From: Panulirus ornatus
Lineage: Eukaryota; Arthropoda; Malacostraca; Decapoda; Palinuridae
Direction of reading: 5' to 3'
DNA length: 64,000 nucleotides
Assembly: GCF_036320965.1 (NCBI RefSeq)
Contig: NC_092228.1
Span: 20,962,503 to 21,026,502, forward strand
Shown: piece after piece, positions 1 to 11,359 of the stretch
Numbering within the stretch: the first letter of the stretch is position 1
Layout of the letters: the number at the start of each line of letters is the position of its first letter
The notes under the pieces: generated by a model
The model's database searches: none
The model's input: the letters and a program-made list of their open reading frames with translations, nothing else
Told to the model about the DNA's origin: nothing
Translations under genes and position numbers: made by a program

Positions 1-93
1 GATTCCCAGGATAGACAAGGGATGGCAGTCAGGATTCCCAGGATGGACAAGGGATGAGAGTAAGGATTCCCAGGATAGACAAAGGATGGTAGT
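1..93. repeat. 32-bp tandem repeat, three copies
   Basis: Three units begin with gattcccagga at 1, 33 and 65 and differ by a few substitutions. The array runs off the left edge of the window, so its true length is unknown. No coding potential is seen. Confidence 0.85.
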
Positions 94-154
94 TTAGTTA
101 GGGTAGTTCTTTCTATAAATCAAAGTGGAGCTGTTGTAGGTCAAAGGAAGGCTG

Positions 155-155
<1 letters not shown>

Positions 156-186
<31 letters not shown>
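156..186. repeat. poly(G) run, 31 G
   Basis: An uninterrupted run of about 31 G. Long G runs can form quadruplexes, and they are also places where assembly length is unreliable. Confidence 0.9.
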
Positions 187-188
<2 letters not shown>

Positions 189-233
189 GCGAAGGGGGAT
201 GGGGTGGGGGGGTATTGTTTGCCCTTGTTTGAG

Positions 234-267
<34 letters not shown>
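234..267. repeat. (GT)n microsatellite
   Basis: Perfect GT dinucleotide run of about 17 units directly next to the 3' end of the LINE copy that follows. Confidence 0.95.
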
Positions 268-269
<2 letters not shown>

Positions 270-289
270 CTACCTCTATGAGCAGACTA

Positions 290-1530
290 GGGAGAGATTT
301 CTACACTTATGAAGCCCCATCTCTTGACCTACCTTTCCCTACGACGGCATTCCACTCCTCCTATACCACATCATTCCAATGTGCTCCTATCCCATGCACG
401 CCTCTCACCCTCTTGCACATTCAGACTCTGAGAGTTCAAAGGCTTTTCCACTCCAACCTTGCACCTCTTCCTCGTTCCCCGCCTTCCCCACGCTCTATCC
501 AATTCAGTCACGTATATAATGTGTCTCTCTTCTCTCATCCTCTCCATATGTCCATACCAATTTGACCCACTCTGGTCAGCCGTCTCAGCCATACTTTCCC
601 TCTCTCTCTTACACTGTCATTCCTTCCATAATCAACCCTACTCTCACACGACATACTTCCCTAAGGCATTCCATTTCCAACACGTCCCTTCCTGGTCCAC
701 TCTGTGGCACCAGGACCTTTTACCGCCCCCCCCCTCTGCCACCCAATGATTCACTCGCTACTATAGTCCCCCCCCCCCCCCCCCCGCTGCCATGTCCACT
801 CACAGGTATCTAAGGCACTTCGCTTCCTCCCGGTTCTCTCTATTTCGATTCACAGTCAAACCAACCTGGCTAGCTCCCCTGCTAAACCCCATCACCTTAC
901 CATCTTTTTTTTCTCCTTTCACAATAACTTTCAACTTCCTCTTTGCACAAACTCCTCCTATAACTTGGAAGCCAGCTTCAGCGTTTTCTTTCTCGAGTTT
1001 GCCACCAAAGCCGGGTCATCTGCAAACAGCAATTGATTCACCTTCAGATGAACCCGCATCTTTCTCCAAGATTCCCGCATTTACCTCCCCTACGACCCTA
1101 TCCATAAGCAGATTAAGAAGCCATGGTGACATCATACGTCCATGAAGCCGACCCATCTTCACTTGGAACCACTCGTTCTCCTCAGGTCCTACTAATACAC
1201 ACGCCTAACTCTCTCGGTAAAATTTCTCGATTGTCTCTCACAGCCTCTTCCCACCTACAATCATATGTTCACATCACCTTCCACAAGTGCTTCTCTATCA
1301 AACCCGCCGTCCGGTTTCTCCTAAGTCCATAATTGATACATACAAATTCCCCTCTTTCTTCACGGCATATCCTCTACCCTTCCTGAGGCCAGGGTAATCC
1401 TCCTTCGTCTCAAGGTGTCTACATGTCTCCACCCTCACACCCAACTTACCAATTGGACATTTTAACAGAGTTATACCTTTGTGATTCGATCATTAATCTT
1501 TATCCTCCTTGCCTTGCGAGTCCTCAGGCA
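290..1530 (-). mobile_element. Decayed non-LTR retrotransposon (LINE) copy, 3' part
   Basis: Read on the minus strand, this matches the LINE copies at 13.6 kb and 61.2 kb along most of its length. The RT motif C survives as LLFADDPALVA near 990-1025. The C-terminal part of the ORF lies toward 300. The 5' side near 1440-1530 matches the region before RT motif A in the 13.6-kb copy, but a large internal piece is missing. Many substitutions and indels break every frame. It is one of the oldest-looking copies in the window. The bounds are approximate. Confidence 0.75.
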
Positions 1531-1632
1531 TACATACACATAAACTGAGCCATATATGCGTTAAGAATCACGATCAATCAAAAACACCAGCGAGGACGAC
1601 TGCTCAAGTGTTTTGGCAGCACTGCTGCCTCC

Positions 1633-1634
<2 letters not shown>

Positions 1635-1703
<69 letters not shown>
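1635..1703. repeat. (GA)n microsatellite
   Basis: Perfect GA run of about 34 units. Confidence 0.97.
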
Positions 1704-1706
<3 letters not shown>

Positions 1707-1809
1707 GCGTGCGTGGCATCTCCGGCTGATGCGCACGCAAGGTCAATGTTGACGACCGCTGAGGGAGGAGGAATTACTTCAGGCTATATATGTATATATA
1801 AAGCTTTGG

Positions 1810-1810
<1 letters not shown>

Positions 1811-1876
<66 letters not shown>
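1811..1876. repeat. (GA)n microsatellite
   Basis: Perfect GA run of about 33 units, 108 bp after the previous GA tract. The short stretch between them is non-repetitive. Confidence 0.97.
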
Positions 1877-1881
<5 letters not shown>

Positions 1882-2080
1882 CTATTGATTCCTCTAAAAA
1901 AAAACTTACCAAACTTACCAAAAAAATGGACTGTTCAAATCACCCAGCAGCTAATAGGAGCTATGTGCTCGACACCTTTCCTGTAATTCTTCATCCACAG
2001 GTAAAGTGAACTGAAAAAAAAAAGACAAGTCAAGTCTGAATCAAACGAATCTCTAAATGTCTTTTACTACAGCAACATGA

Positions 2081-2259
2081 CACGACCACTTAACTTGTGG
2101 AATCTATGTGAACACGACCACTTAACTTGTGGGATCTATGTGAACACGACCACTTAACTTGTGGAATCTATGTGAACACGACCACTTAACTTGTGGAATC
2201 TATGTGAACACGACCACTTAACTTGTGGAATCTATGTCAACACGACCACTTAACTTGTT
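2081..2259. repeat. 32-bp tandem repeat, 5.6 copies
   Basis: Units begin with cacgaccacttaacttgtgg at 2081, 2113, 2145, 2177, 2209 and 2241. They are nearly identical, with single-base changes in the third and sixth units. Confidence 0.95.
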
Positions 2260-2520
2260 AAATATGCGATTAAAACACAGAAGTATATATACAAGGTCAG
2301 ATAATAACAATAATGATAAATTGTATATCGTATTTATCGTACATTAACAATAGAAAGTCTATTGTTTACTGAGTCATCAAAAACAGATTTACTAATAGAA
2401 AATGAGTTCTATTTCTTTGGAAATAGATTTGCCTGATCTCTCAAACTCTCAGAAATAGAAAACGCTGACATATCTCCCTGGAGGTCATTTGCGACTGAGG
2501 GGAATGGTGGCAGCCCAACC
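2260..2520. other. AT-rich unique stretch
   Basis: Non-repetitive AT-rich DNA. No ORF, RNA gene or repeat is recognised. Confidence 0.6.
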
Positions 2521-2521
2521 C

Positions 2522-2546
2522 GTGACCTGGGGTCGACCCAGGTCAC
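2522..2546. promoter_or_regulatory. Inverted repeat with nuclear-receptor half-sites
   Basis: Perfect 10-bp arms, gtgacctggg and cccaggtcac, flank a 5-bp spacer. Each arm holds an AGGTCA half-site. Another aaaggtca lies a few bases downstream. This is a sequence match only; occupancy or function is inferred. Confidence 0.3.
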
Positions 2547-2639
2547 AAAAGGTCATGCAGTCAGCGCGGGGCCAGAATGTCGGGCGATGATTGGACCCAG
2601 CTGCAGACGAGGCTGTTAGCGGTGGGTAGTTGGGGAAGC

Positions 2640-2800
2640 TCTTGTGACCTTTGTACAATGGGTCACATTATGTGACCTTTGTACAATGGATCACATGTGA
2701 CATGTTGGGATCACATTATGTGACCTTATGTTGGGATCACATTATGTGACCTTATGTTGGGATCACATTGTGACATTTCGTTGGGATCACATTACGTTAT
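2640..2800. repeat. Short degenerate repeat rich in gtgacc/ggtcac
   Basis: Units of roughly 27-40 bp contain ttgggatcacatt or tgtacaatgg followed by tgtgac. Copies are irregular. The tract leads into the 20-bp satellite. Confidence 0.7.
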
Positions 2801-2804
2801 CATT

Positions 2805-4880
2805 ATCAGTACGTCATAAACATCATCAGTACGTCATAACATCACCAGTACGTCATAAACATTACCAGTAAACCTTATCATCAATACGTCAAAAACATCA
2901 TCAGTACGTCATAACATCACCAACATGTCATAAACATCACCGGCACGTCATAAACATCACCAGTACGTCATAAACATCACTAGTACGTCATAACATCACC
3001 AGTACGTCATAAACATCACCAGTAAGTCTTAACATCACCAGTACGTCTTAAACTCACCAACATGTCATAAACATCACCGGCACATCATAAACATCACTAG
3101 TATGTCATAAACATCACTAGTACGTCATACTATCACCAGTAAGTCTTAACATCACCAGTACATCATAATCATCACCAATATGTTATAACATCACTAGCAC
3201 GTCATAAACATCACCAATACGTGTTAATGTAAGTACGTCATAAACATCACCAGTACCTCATAACATCACAAGCATGTCATAAACATCACCAATACGTCAT
3301 AAACATCACCAGGACGTCAGAACATCAACAGAACGTCATAAACATCGCTAGTACGTCATAATATCGCCAGTACGTCATGAACATCAACAGTACGTCATAA
3401 ACATCAAAAGTACGCTATAGCATCCCAGTATGTCATAAACATCATCAATGTCATAAACGTCACTAGTACGTAATAAACATCACCAGTTCGTCTTAACACC
3501 ACCAGTACGTCACAAAAATCCCAGTACGTCATAAACATCACTACGTCACAAACATCATTAGTACGTCATAACATCACCAGTACATCATAAACATCGCCAG
3601 TGCGTCATAAGATCACCAATACGTCATAAACATTACCAGTATGTCATGACATCACCAGTACGTCATAACATCACTAGTACGTCGTTAACATCATCAGTAT
3701 GCCATAACTTAACCAGTACGTCATAAGCATCACCAGTAGGTCATAACATCACCAGTACGTCGTTAGCATCATCAGTACGTCATAACATCACCAGTACGTC
3801 ATAAACGTCACCAGCATGTCATAAACATCACCAGTAAGTCGTTAACATCAATACTACGTCATAACAACCAGTAAATCATAAGCATCACCAGTACGTCGTA
3901 AACATCACCAGTATAGCATAAACATCACCAGTAAGCCATGAACATCGCCAGTACGTCATAAACATCACCAGTGCGTCATAAAATAACCAGTACGTCATAA
4001 GCATCACCAGTACGCCGTAAACATCACTAGTACATCATAAACATCACCAGTACGTCATAAACATCACTAGTACGTCATAACATCACCAGTACGTCATAAA
4101 CATCACCAGTAAGTCTTAACATCACCAGTACGTCATATACATTACTGTGTGAAAGAAGAAAGCTGAGAGTAGATGTGAATAAGAGCAATACGTCAAAAAC
4201 ATCATCAGTACGTCATAAACATCACCAACATGTCATAAACATCACCGGCACGTCATAAACATCACCAGTGCGTCATAAACATCACTAGTACGTCATAACA
4301 TCACCAGTACGTCATAAACATCACCAGTAAGTCTTAATATCACCAGTACGTCATAATCATTACCAGTATGTCATAACATCACTAGCACGTCATAAACATC
4401 ACCAATACGTGTTAATATAAGTACGTCATAAACATCACCAGTACCTCATAACATCACAAGCATGTCATAAACATCACCAATACGTCATAAACATCACCAG
4501 GACGTCAGAACATCAACAGAACGTCATGAACATCGCCAGTACGTCAAAATATCGCCAGTACGTCATGAACATCAACAGTACGTCATAAACATCAAAAGTA
4601 CGCCATAGCATCCCAGTACGTCATAAACATCCCCAGTACGTCATAAACATCGCCAATGTCATAAACATAACAAGTACGTAATAAACATCACCAGTTCGTC
4701 TTAACACCACCAGTACGTCACAAACATCCCAGTACGTCATAAACATCACTACGTCACAAACATCATTAGTACGTCATAACATCACCAGTACATCATAAAC
4801 ATCACCAGTACATCATAAACATCACCAGTACGTCATAAACATCGCCAGTACGTCATAAACATCACCAGTACATCATACCA
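2805..4880. repeat. About 20-bp degenerate satellite, ~2.1 kb
   Basis: About 100 units of 19-20 bp follow the pattern cagtacgtcataaacatcac, with much sequence variation. The middle is duplicated: marker variants such as acgtgttaat followed by aagtacgtcat occur at 3220 and 4408, and the order of variant units around both matches. A fragment of LINE sequence interrupts the array at 4145-4187. Confidence 0.93.
4145..4187 (+). mobile_element. 43-bp LINE fragment inside the satellite
   Basis: This short piece does not fit the satellite. In one frame it reads CERRKLRVDVNKS, the peptide just after the RT FADD box in the LINE copies near 11550 (plus strand) and 62010 (minus strand). The frame is intact over its short length. 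It lies where the second half of the array begins. Confidence 0.75.
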
Positions 4881-4945
4881 ACACCACAGACCAATACGTT
4901 TAATTTCATACCTGTAAACCACCTTCATCAAAAAATAAGTTTATG

Positions 4946-5371
4946 AATAATCAAATATATAATCATTCATTATAATCAAATATATAATCATTCATTATAA
5001 TCAAATATATAATTCATTATAAACAAATATATAATCATTCATTATAATCAAATATATAATCATTCATTATAATCAAATATATAATCATTCATTATAATCA
5101 AATATATAATTCATTATAAACAAATATATAATCATTCATTATAATCAAATATATAATCATTCATTATAATCAAATATATAATCATTCATTATAATCAAAT
5201 ATATAATCATTCATTATAATCAAATATATAATAATTCATTATAATCAAATATATAATCATTCATTATAATCAAATATATAATCATTCATTATAATCAAAT
5301 ATATAATCATTCATTATAATCAAATATATAATCATTCATTATAATCAAATATATAATCATTCATTATAATC
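4946..5371. repeat. 25-bp AT-rich tandem repeat, ~17 copies
   Basis: Units carry aaatatataatcattcatt and are highly uniform. A few units are shortened or carry aaacaaat instead of aatcaaat. The array borders the 20-bp satellite. Confidence 0.95.
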
Positions 5372-5521
5372 ACACGAACGTCGGAGGAAAATGACATTCT
5401 CATAATCTCTCTCATACATGAGCGAATATGAGGGAGAGAATGAGGAGGTCAGACTTTTCATTCACGTGCCAAACGCTGGAAAATCTGAATAGTCTTGAGT
5501 TTCTGTTGCAGTTTTATAAAG

Positions 5522-5523
<2 letters not shown>

Positions 5524-5604
<81 letters not shown>

Positions 5605-5611
5605 AAATACT

Positions 5612-5669
<58 letters not shown>
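5524..5669. repeat. (TA)n then (GT)n compound microsatellite
   Basis: TA runs to 5601. A 10-bp spacer follows, then GT from 5613 to 5669, ending in gcgcg. Both tracts are nearly perfect. Confidence 0.97.
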
Positions 5670-5677
<8 letters not shown>

Positions 5678-5914
5678 GCTCCTGGGAGTGTGAGGTTCCC
5701 GGCCGTCACCCCAGGCCCAGGGTTCGATCTCTCCCTACCTCACAAGATGAAGTGATCATACACATGATGATGATGGAGGTGACTTAATGACTCAAGTCAA
5801 TAGTGAGGGGGAGATGACTGGCCAGACCTGGTGACATGATCAGTCATGACACACGTTAGTGGATGGGTAGGTGGAGGATGGTACATAGTGATGACTTAGG
5901 ATAATGGTAGCCTA

Positions 5915-6635
5915 CCACACTACCACACCACACCACCACCAGACTACCACCACACTACCACTACTACCATACTACCACACCACACCACCGCCAGACTACC
6001 ACCACACTACCACTACTACCATACTACCACACCACACCACCACCAGACTACCACTACCACTACACCACCGCAACACTACCACACGACACCACACCACCAC
6101 TACTACCACTACACTATAACACTACCACACCACAACACTCCACACCACCACCAGACTGCCACCACACTACCACTACCACCACACCACCATAACTCTACCA
6201 CACCACACCAACACCAGACTACCACCACACCACCACTACCACTACACCGCAACACTACCACACAACACCACATCACTATCACACCATACCACATCACCAC
6301 CACACTACCTCCACACCACCACCAAACTACCACCACACCACCACATCACTATCACCACACCACCACCACACTACCACACGACACCACATCACTATCACAT
6401 CACATCACCACCATACCACACCACCACCACGCCACCACTACAGTACCACACCCCACCACACCACACCACACTACCACCACACCAGAACACCACACTACAC
6501 TACTACCACACCACCACTACACCACACCACACTACAACCACATCACTATCACACCACACCACACCACCACAACACTACCACCACTACACTATAACACTAC
6601 CACACCACACCACCACCACACTACCATCACATTTA
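5915..6635. repeat. CCA/CACCA-rich low-complexity tract
   Basis: Irregular strings of accac, ctacca and cacacca fill about 0.7 kb with no fixed period. The minus strand reads as Val/Trp/Cys-rich open frames, which reflect composition rather than a gene. Confidence 0.9.
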
Positions 6636-6681
6636 CTTAGGCCTAAGTGGGGGGGGGGTAGAGAGCTTTTATTTCTTCTTT

Positions 6682-6683
<2 letters not shown>

Positions 6684-6756
<73 letters not shown>
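6684..6756. repeat. (GA)n microsatellite
   Basis: Perfect GA run of about 36 units, preceded by a 10-G run at 6649-6658. Confidence 0.97.
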
Positions 6757-6758
<2 letters not shown>

Positions 6759-6790
6759 CATACATAATCCTTAAGCGTAATGGAGAGTCT

Positions 6791-6825
<35 letters not shown>

Positions 6826-6912
6826 CCATCCTGGTTCAGTGAATGTACACATGAACACACACACACACACACACACACACACATCCATCCTGGTTCAGTG
6901 AATGTACACATG

Positions 6913-6959
<47 letters not shown>

Positions 6960-7001
6960 CTCACCTCCTCCTGCGCCTGCAGACAGACAGACAGACAGAC
7001 T
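6791..7001. repeat. Compound (CA)n minisatellite ending in (GACA)n
   Basis: Three CA tracts (about 6791-6825, 6855-6884, 6914-6957) are separated by two identical spacers starting catccatcctggttcagtg. Each CA tract plus spacer is therefore one unit of about 60 bp. A GACA run follows at 6979-7001. Confidence 0.93.
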
Positions 7002-7214
7002 CCCCCTCCTGTCAGCCATCTCTGTCACTGTACACACCCGCTGTACACTCCATATGCTTGTACCCACCCGCTGTACATGTACTACAATGGTCAAAATCAT
7101 ACATTAACTATGTATGTACCCGCCCATATTACTCTTGTATCACCGATACATAATCATGTAACGCGTGACTGCTGTAGCTTGTACTCCTCCCCCACCCGTA
7201 CTCTCTGTACTGCT

Positions 7215-7289
7215 GTAACATAACATAACATAACATAGCATAACATAACATAGCATAGCATAGCATAACATAACATAACATAACATAAC
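7215..7289. repeat. (TAACA)n pentanucleotide repeat
   Basis: About 15 pentamers of taaca, with a central group changed to tagca. Confidence 0.95.
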
Positions 7290-7390
7290 GTTCATCAGTC
7301 CATCTTTGCTCTGAACACTAGGTACACTACGCACTCCACTGTAACATTGCTGTACATGTTACAGAGATCAATGTACTGTATTAAGACGAC

Positions 7391-7391
<1 letters not shown>

Positions 7392-7429
<38 letters not shown>

Positions 7430-7437
7430 GCGCGTAC

Positions 7438-7485
<48 letters not shown>
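7392..7485. repeat. (CT)n and (GT)n microsatellites
   Basis: CT run at 7392-7424, a 15-bp spacer, then GT run at 7440-7485. Confidence 0.96.
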
Positions 7486-7486
<1 letters not shown>

Positions 7487-7492
7487 CCTGAC

Positions 7493-7610
7493 CACGTGAC
7501 CCAGGACAGTTTCTCAAGAGACAACAGTGAGGGACTGGAGGAGTTATGGGTCAGAGGTCACGTTCACTTGGTGATGACCTACGACCACGTGACCAGAGGT
7601 CAAAGGTCAC
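7493..7610. promoter_or_regulatory. Cluster of DR1-type half-site pairs and CACGTG E-boxes
   Basis: Two direct repeats of the nuclear-receptor half-site with one-base spacing are present. GGGTCA-g-AGGTCA lies at 7548-7560, and the perfect AGGTCA-a-AGGTCA at 7597-7609. Two CACGTG E-boxes lie at 7493 and 7586. DR1 is the known site type for RXR/USP and HNF4 dimers. No nearby gene is recognised, so a regulatory role is inferred only. Confidence 0.3.
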
Positions 7611-7715
7611 GGGAGGGGGTGGCGAGAAGATGAGGTTTGGGTCCAGTGCTGTTAAGGGAAGAAATCTACGTTCATGGGTGGAAATAAAGACCTTCATGTA
7701 TAATATAATGGAGGC

Positions 7716-8062
7716 TACCTACCCATCCACAATATGATGGGACCCCATCCATTTTACGATGGGGGAGTACCTACCCATACGTAACACCACGGGCCCCCAT
7801 CCATTTTACGATGGGGGAGTACCTACCCATCCACAATATGATGAGACCCCATCCATTTTACGATGGGGGGTTAACCTACCCATCCACAATATGATGAGAC
7901 CCCATCCATTTTACGATGGGGGGTTAACCTACCCATCCACAATATGATGAGACCCCATCCAGTTTATGATGGGGGAGTACCTACCCATACGTAACACCAC
8001 GGGCCCCCATCCAGTTTACGATGGGGGGGTACCTACCCATCCACAATATGATGGGGGTACCT
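7716..8062. repeat. 52-bp minisatellite, ~6.7 copies
   Basis: Units begin tacctaccca and contain ccatccattttacgatgggg. Some units carry tacgtaacaccacgg in place of tccacaatatgatgg, so two unit types are mixed. A 12-C run follows at 8066-8077. Confidence 0.95.
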
Positions 8063-8215
8063 ACACCCCCCCCCCCCTCGGACATGGCAGACGAGCCAGT
8101 GGAACAAGGTAGTTCAAGGTGAGGACGACCATTAAGGCCAGACTTCAGGTATCTATATACATCTACCTTACATGGGATAACTACGTCACGATAATGTATA
8201 TAGCATGAATGTATC

Positions 8216-8556
8216 ATGTATATAGGATGAAGAGGATGATGTTAGATGTATATAGGATGAATGTTAGATGTATATAAGATGAATAGGATGAATGTAAGAT
8301 TTATATAGGATTAATGAGATGAATGTAAGATGTATATGGGATTAATGAGATGAATGTAAGATGTATATAGGATGAATAGGATGAATGTAAGATGTATACA
8401 GGATGAATAGGATGAACGTAATATGTATATAGGATGAATGAGAGGAATGCTAGATGTATATAAGATGAATAGGATGAATGCAAGATGTACATAGGATGAA
8501 TAGGATGAATGTAAGATGTATATAGGATGCACAGGATGAATGAGAGATGTATGGAG
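8216..8556. repeat. Degenerate ~31-bp repeat (gatgtatataggatgaat)
   Basis: About 11 imperfect units contain gatgtatataggatgaat and gatgaatgtaa, with spacing of about 24-37 bp. The minus-strand open frames here follow the repeat. Confidence 0.85.
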
Positions 8557-8802
8557 GGATGTATACCATAAAGAACCATCGGAATAAATTTGTGTGAACC
8601 GATAAAGGAATTTATATACATTAGACACAATAATAATTCACATCAAAGAGAGGAGCATTAGACATCATATATAAATTACGAGCAATAAGAGCGAAAACAG
8701 AATGATACAAACGATAAATCTATACATTCTCAAAAGGTAGGATAATGTACGAGAACAATATGAATGTATATGATATACAGGAACAGAAATGGTAATGATA
8801 CT

Positions 8803-8805
<3 letters not shown>

Positions 8806-8884
<79 letters not shown>
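8806..8884. repeat. (GA)n microsatellite
   Basis: Perfect GA run of about 39 units. Confidence 0.97.
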
Positions 8885-8886
<2 letters not shown>

Positions 8887-8949
8887 TACACACTGCCATT
8901 CAGATGGTCCACAATATCAAGATGGACTTAACGTTGCTTTGAGCAGGAC

Positions 8950-9040
8950 GGGTGGCGTGGGTGGCACGGGTGGCGTGGGTGGCATGGGTGGCGTGGGTGG
9001 CACGGGTGGCGTGGGTGGCATGGGTGGCGTGGGTGGCACG
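8950..9040. repeat. 9-bp repeat (ggtggcgtg / ggtggcacg / ggtggcatg)
   Basis: About ten 9-bp units whose last three bases cycle among gtg, acg and atg, giving a 36-bp super-unit. Confidence 0.92.
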
Positions 9041-9160
9041 GTCCTGCAGGGGAGGGTGTGTGAGGGTGGCAGTGGTAGATGGTGGCAGGTGATGGACCAG
9101 GATGGCCCGTCTCAGGGGAGGGGAGGGTGGGAGTCAGTGGTTTGGGGGAGTATAAGATGG

Positions 9161-10832
9161 GATAATGGACCAGGCTGGTGGTGGACCAGGCTGGTGGTGG
9201 ACCAGGCTGGTGGTGAGGGTGGTGGACCAGGCTGGTGGTGAGGGTGGTGGACCAGGCTGGTGGTGAGGGTGGTGGACCAGGCTGGTGGTGAGGGTGGTGG
9301 ACCAGGCTGGTGGTGAGGGTGGTGGACCAGGCTGGTGGTGAGGGTGGTGGACCAGACTGGTGGTGAGGGTGGTGGACCAGGCTGGTGGTGAGGGTGGTGG
9401 ACCAGACTGGTGGTGAGGGTGGTGGACCAGACTGGTGGTGAGGGTGGTGGACCAGACTGGTGGTGAGGGTGGTGGACCAGACTGGTGGTGAGGGTGGTGG
9501 ACCAGACTGGTGGTGAGGGTGGTGGACCAGGCTGGTGGTGAGGGTGGTGGACCAGACTGGTGGTGAGGGTGGTGGACCAGGCTGGTGGTGAGGGTGGTGG
9601 ACCAGACTGGTGGTGAGGGTGGTGGACCAGACTGGTGGTGAGAGTGGTGGACCAGAATGGTGGTGAGGGTGGTGGACCAGACTGATGGTGAGGGTGGTGG
9701 ACCAGACTGGTGGTGAGGGTGGTGGACCAGGCTGGTGGTGAGGGTGGTGGACCAGGCTGGTGGTGAGGGTGGTGGACCAGACTGATGGTGAGGGTGGTGG
9801 ACCAGGCTGGTGGTGAGGGTGGTGGACCAGACTGGTGGTGAGGGTGGTGGACCAGACTGATGGTGAGGGTGGTGGACCAGACTGGTGGTGAGGGTGGTGG
9901 ACCAGGCTGGTGGTGAGGGTGGTGGACCAGGCTGGTGGTGAGGGTGGTGGACCAGACTGATGGTGAGGGTGGTGGACCAGGCTGGTGGTGAGGGTGGTGG
10001 ACCAGACTGGTGGTGAGGGTGGTGGACCAGACTGATGGTGAGGGTGGTGGACCAGGCTGGTGGTGAGGGTGGTGGACCAGACTGGTGGTGAGGGTGGTGG
10101 ACCAGACTGATGGTGAGGGTGGTGGACCAGACTGGTGGTGAGGGTGGTGGACCAGGCTGGTGGTGAGGGTGGTGGACCAGGCTGGTGGTGAGGGTGGTGG
10201 ACCAGACTGATGGTGAGGGTGGTGGACCAGGCTGGTGGTGAGGGTGGTGGACCAGACTGATGGTGAGGGTGGTGGACCAGACTGGTGGTGAGGGTGGTGG
10301 ACCAGGCTGGTGGTGAGGGTGGTGGACCAGGCTGGTGGTGAGGGTGGTGGACCAGACTGGTGGTGAGGGTGGTGGACCAGGCTGGTGGTGGACCAGGCTG
10401 GTGGTGAGGGTGGTGGACCAGACTGGTGGTGAGGGTGGTGGACCAGGCTGGTGGTGAGGGTGGTGGACCAGGCTGGTGGTGAGGGTGGTGGACCAGGCTG
10501 GTGGTGAGGGTGGTGGACCAGGCTGGTGGTGAGGGTGGTGGACCAGGCTGGTGGTGGACCAGGCTGGTGGTGAGGGTGGTGGACCAGACTGGTGGTGAGG
10601 GTGGTGGACCAGGCTGGTGGTGAGGGTGGTGGACCAGACTGATGGTGAGGGTGGTGGACCAGGCTGGTGGTGAGGGTGGTGGACCAGGCTGGTGGTGAGG
10701 GTGGTGGACCAGGCTGGTGGTGAGGGTGGTGGACCAGGCTGGTGGTGAGGGTGGTGGACCAGGCTGGTGGTGAGGGTGGTGGACCAGGCTGGTGGTGAGG
10801 GTGGTGGACCAGGCTGGTGGTGAGGGTGGTGG
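9161..10832. repeat. 25-bp GC-rich minisatellite, ~67 copies
   Basis: Each unit contains ggaccaggctggtggtgagg. Three main variants differ at two bases: ggctggt, gactggt and gactgat. A few units are shortened, for example near 9180-9200, 10390 and 10550. Because 25 is not a multiple of three and no unit has a minus-strand stop, all three minus frames stay open for about 580-650 codons with the same 25-residue Pro/His/Thr-rich period. These are repeat artefacts, not proteins. Confidence 0.97.
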
Positions 10833-11359
10833 AGGCGGAGTGGAACCCCCCCCCCGCTGATGGCCAGGTGGCGTTCCACAACTCGGCAAATTAACCTGCT
10901 TTTTGTCCCGGCAGCTGGCTGGCTCCTGGTCAGGTCAGGTCAGCCTCGGGGTCACGTAGGGTCATCATTAGCGACACGGGAAGGCGGGCCGTAATCCATC
11001 CGGAAGGGGCAAGATAAGTATACACTGGCGGCCTTTTTGCTCCCTGGGTTCGTATTTTTCATCAGCAGTCAAGCTGAAGTGGACCTTATGGTACAAGCAG
11101 CTGGTAATTTGGTGAAGACATGTGTTACGTAAACTTATGTACGGGAAACTAACACCAGAGGACGTGTGCGTGTTGGGAAATCATGTTTTAGAATACCTAC
11201 TATCTACTTTTGATTCAGTCTATCTGTCTATCTATGTACCTACTAGAAGCAGTGAGAAGTGTCCATCATGAGAGTATGACGTACGTGCATGTGGGAGGAG
11301 AGAAGGGTGAGTGGTTTCAAGTGAAGGTGGCACTGGAGTGTGATGTCACCATGTCTGTT
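10833..11359. other. Unique stretch without recognised features
   Basis: Mixed-composition DNA between the 25-bp array and the plus-strand LINE copy. No ORF of note, RNA gene or repeat is seen. Confidence 0.6.

Noticed and set aside
1509..2009. Plus frame with Arg-Glu repeats
   Set aside because: GA microsatellites read as (RE)n; the same pattern appears at every GA tract.
5670..5760. SINE-like fragment with cagggttcgatctctccc
   Set aside because: One B-box-like string without a matching second copy or A box in this window.
8928..10889. Minus-strand open frames of 581-653 codons rich in Pro, His and Ser
   Set aside because: They coincide with the 25-bp tandem array, repeat every 25 residues in all three frames, and have no signal peptide or domain.
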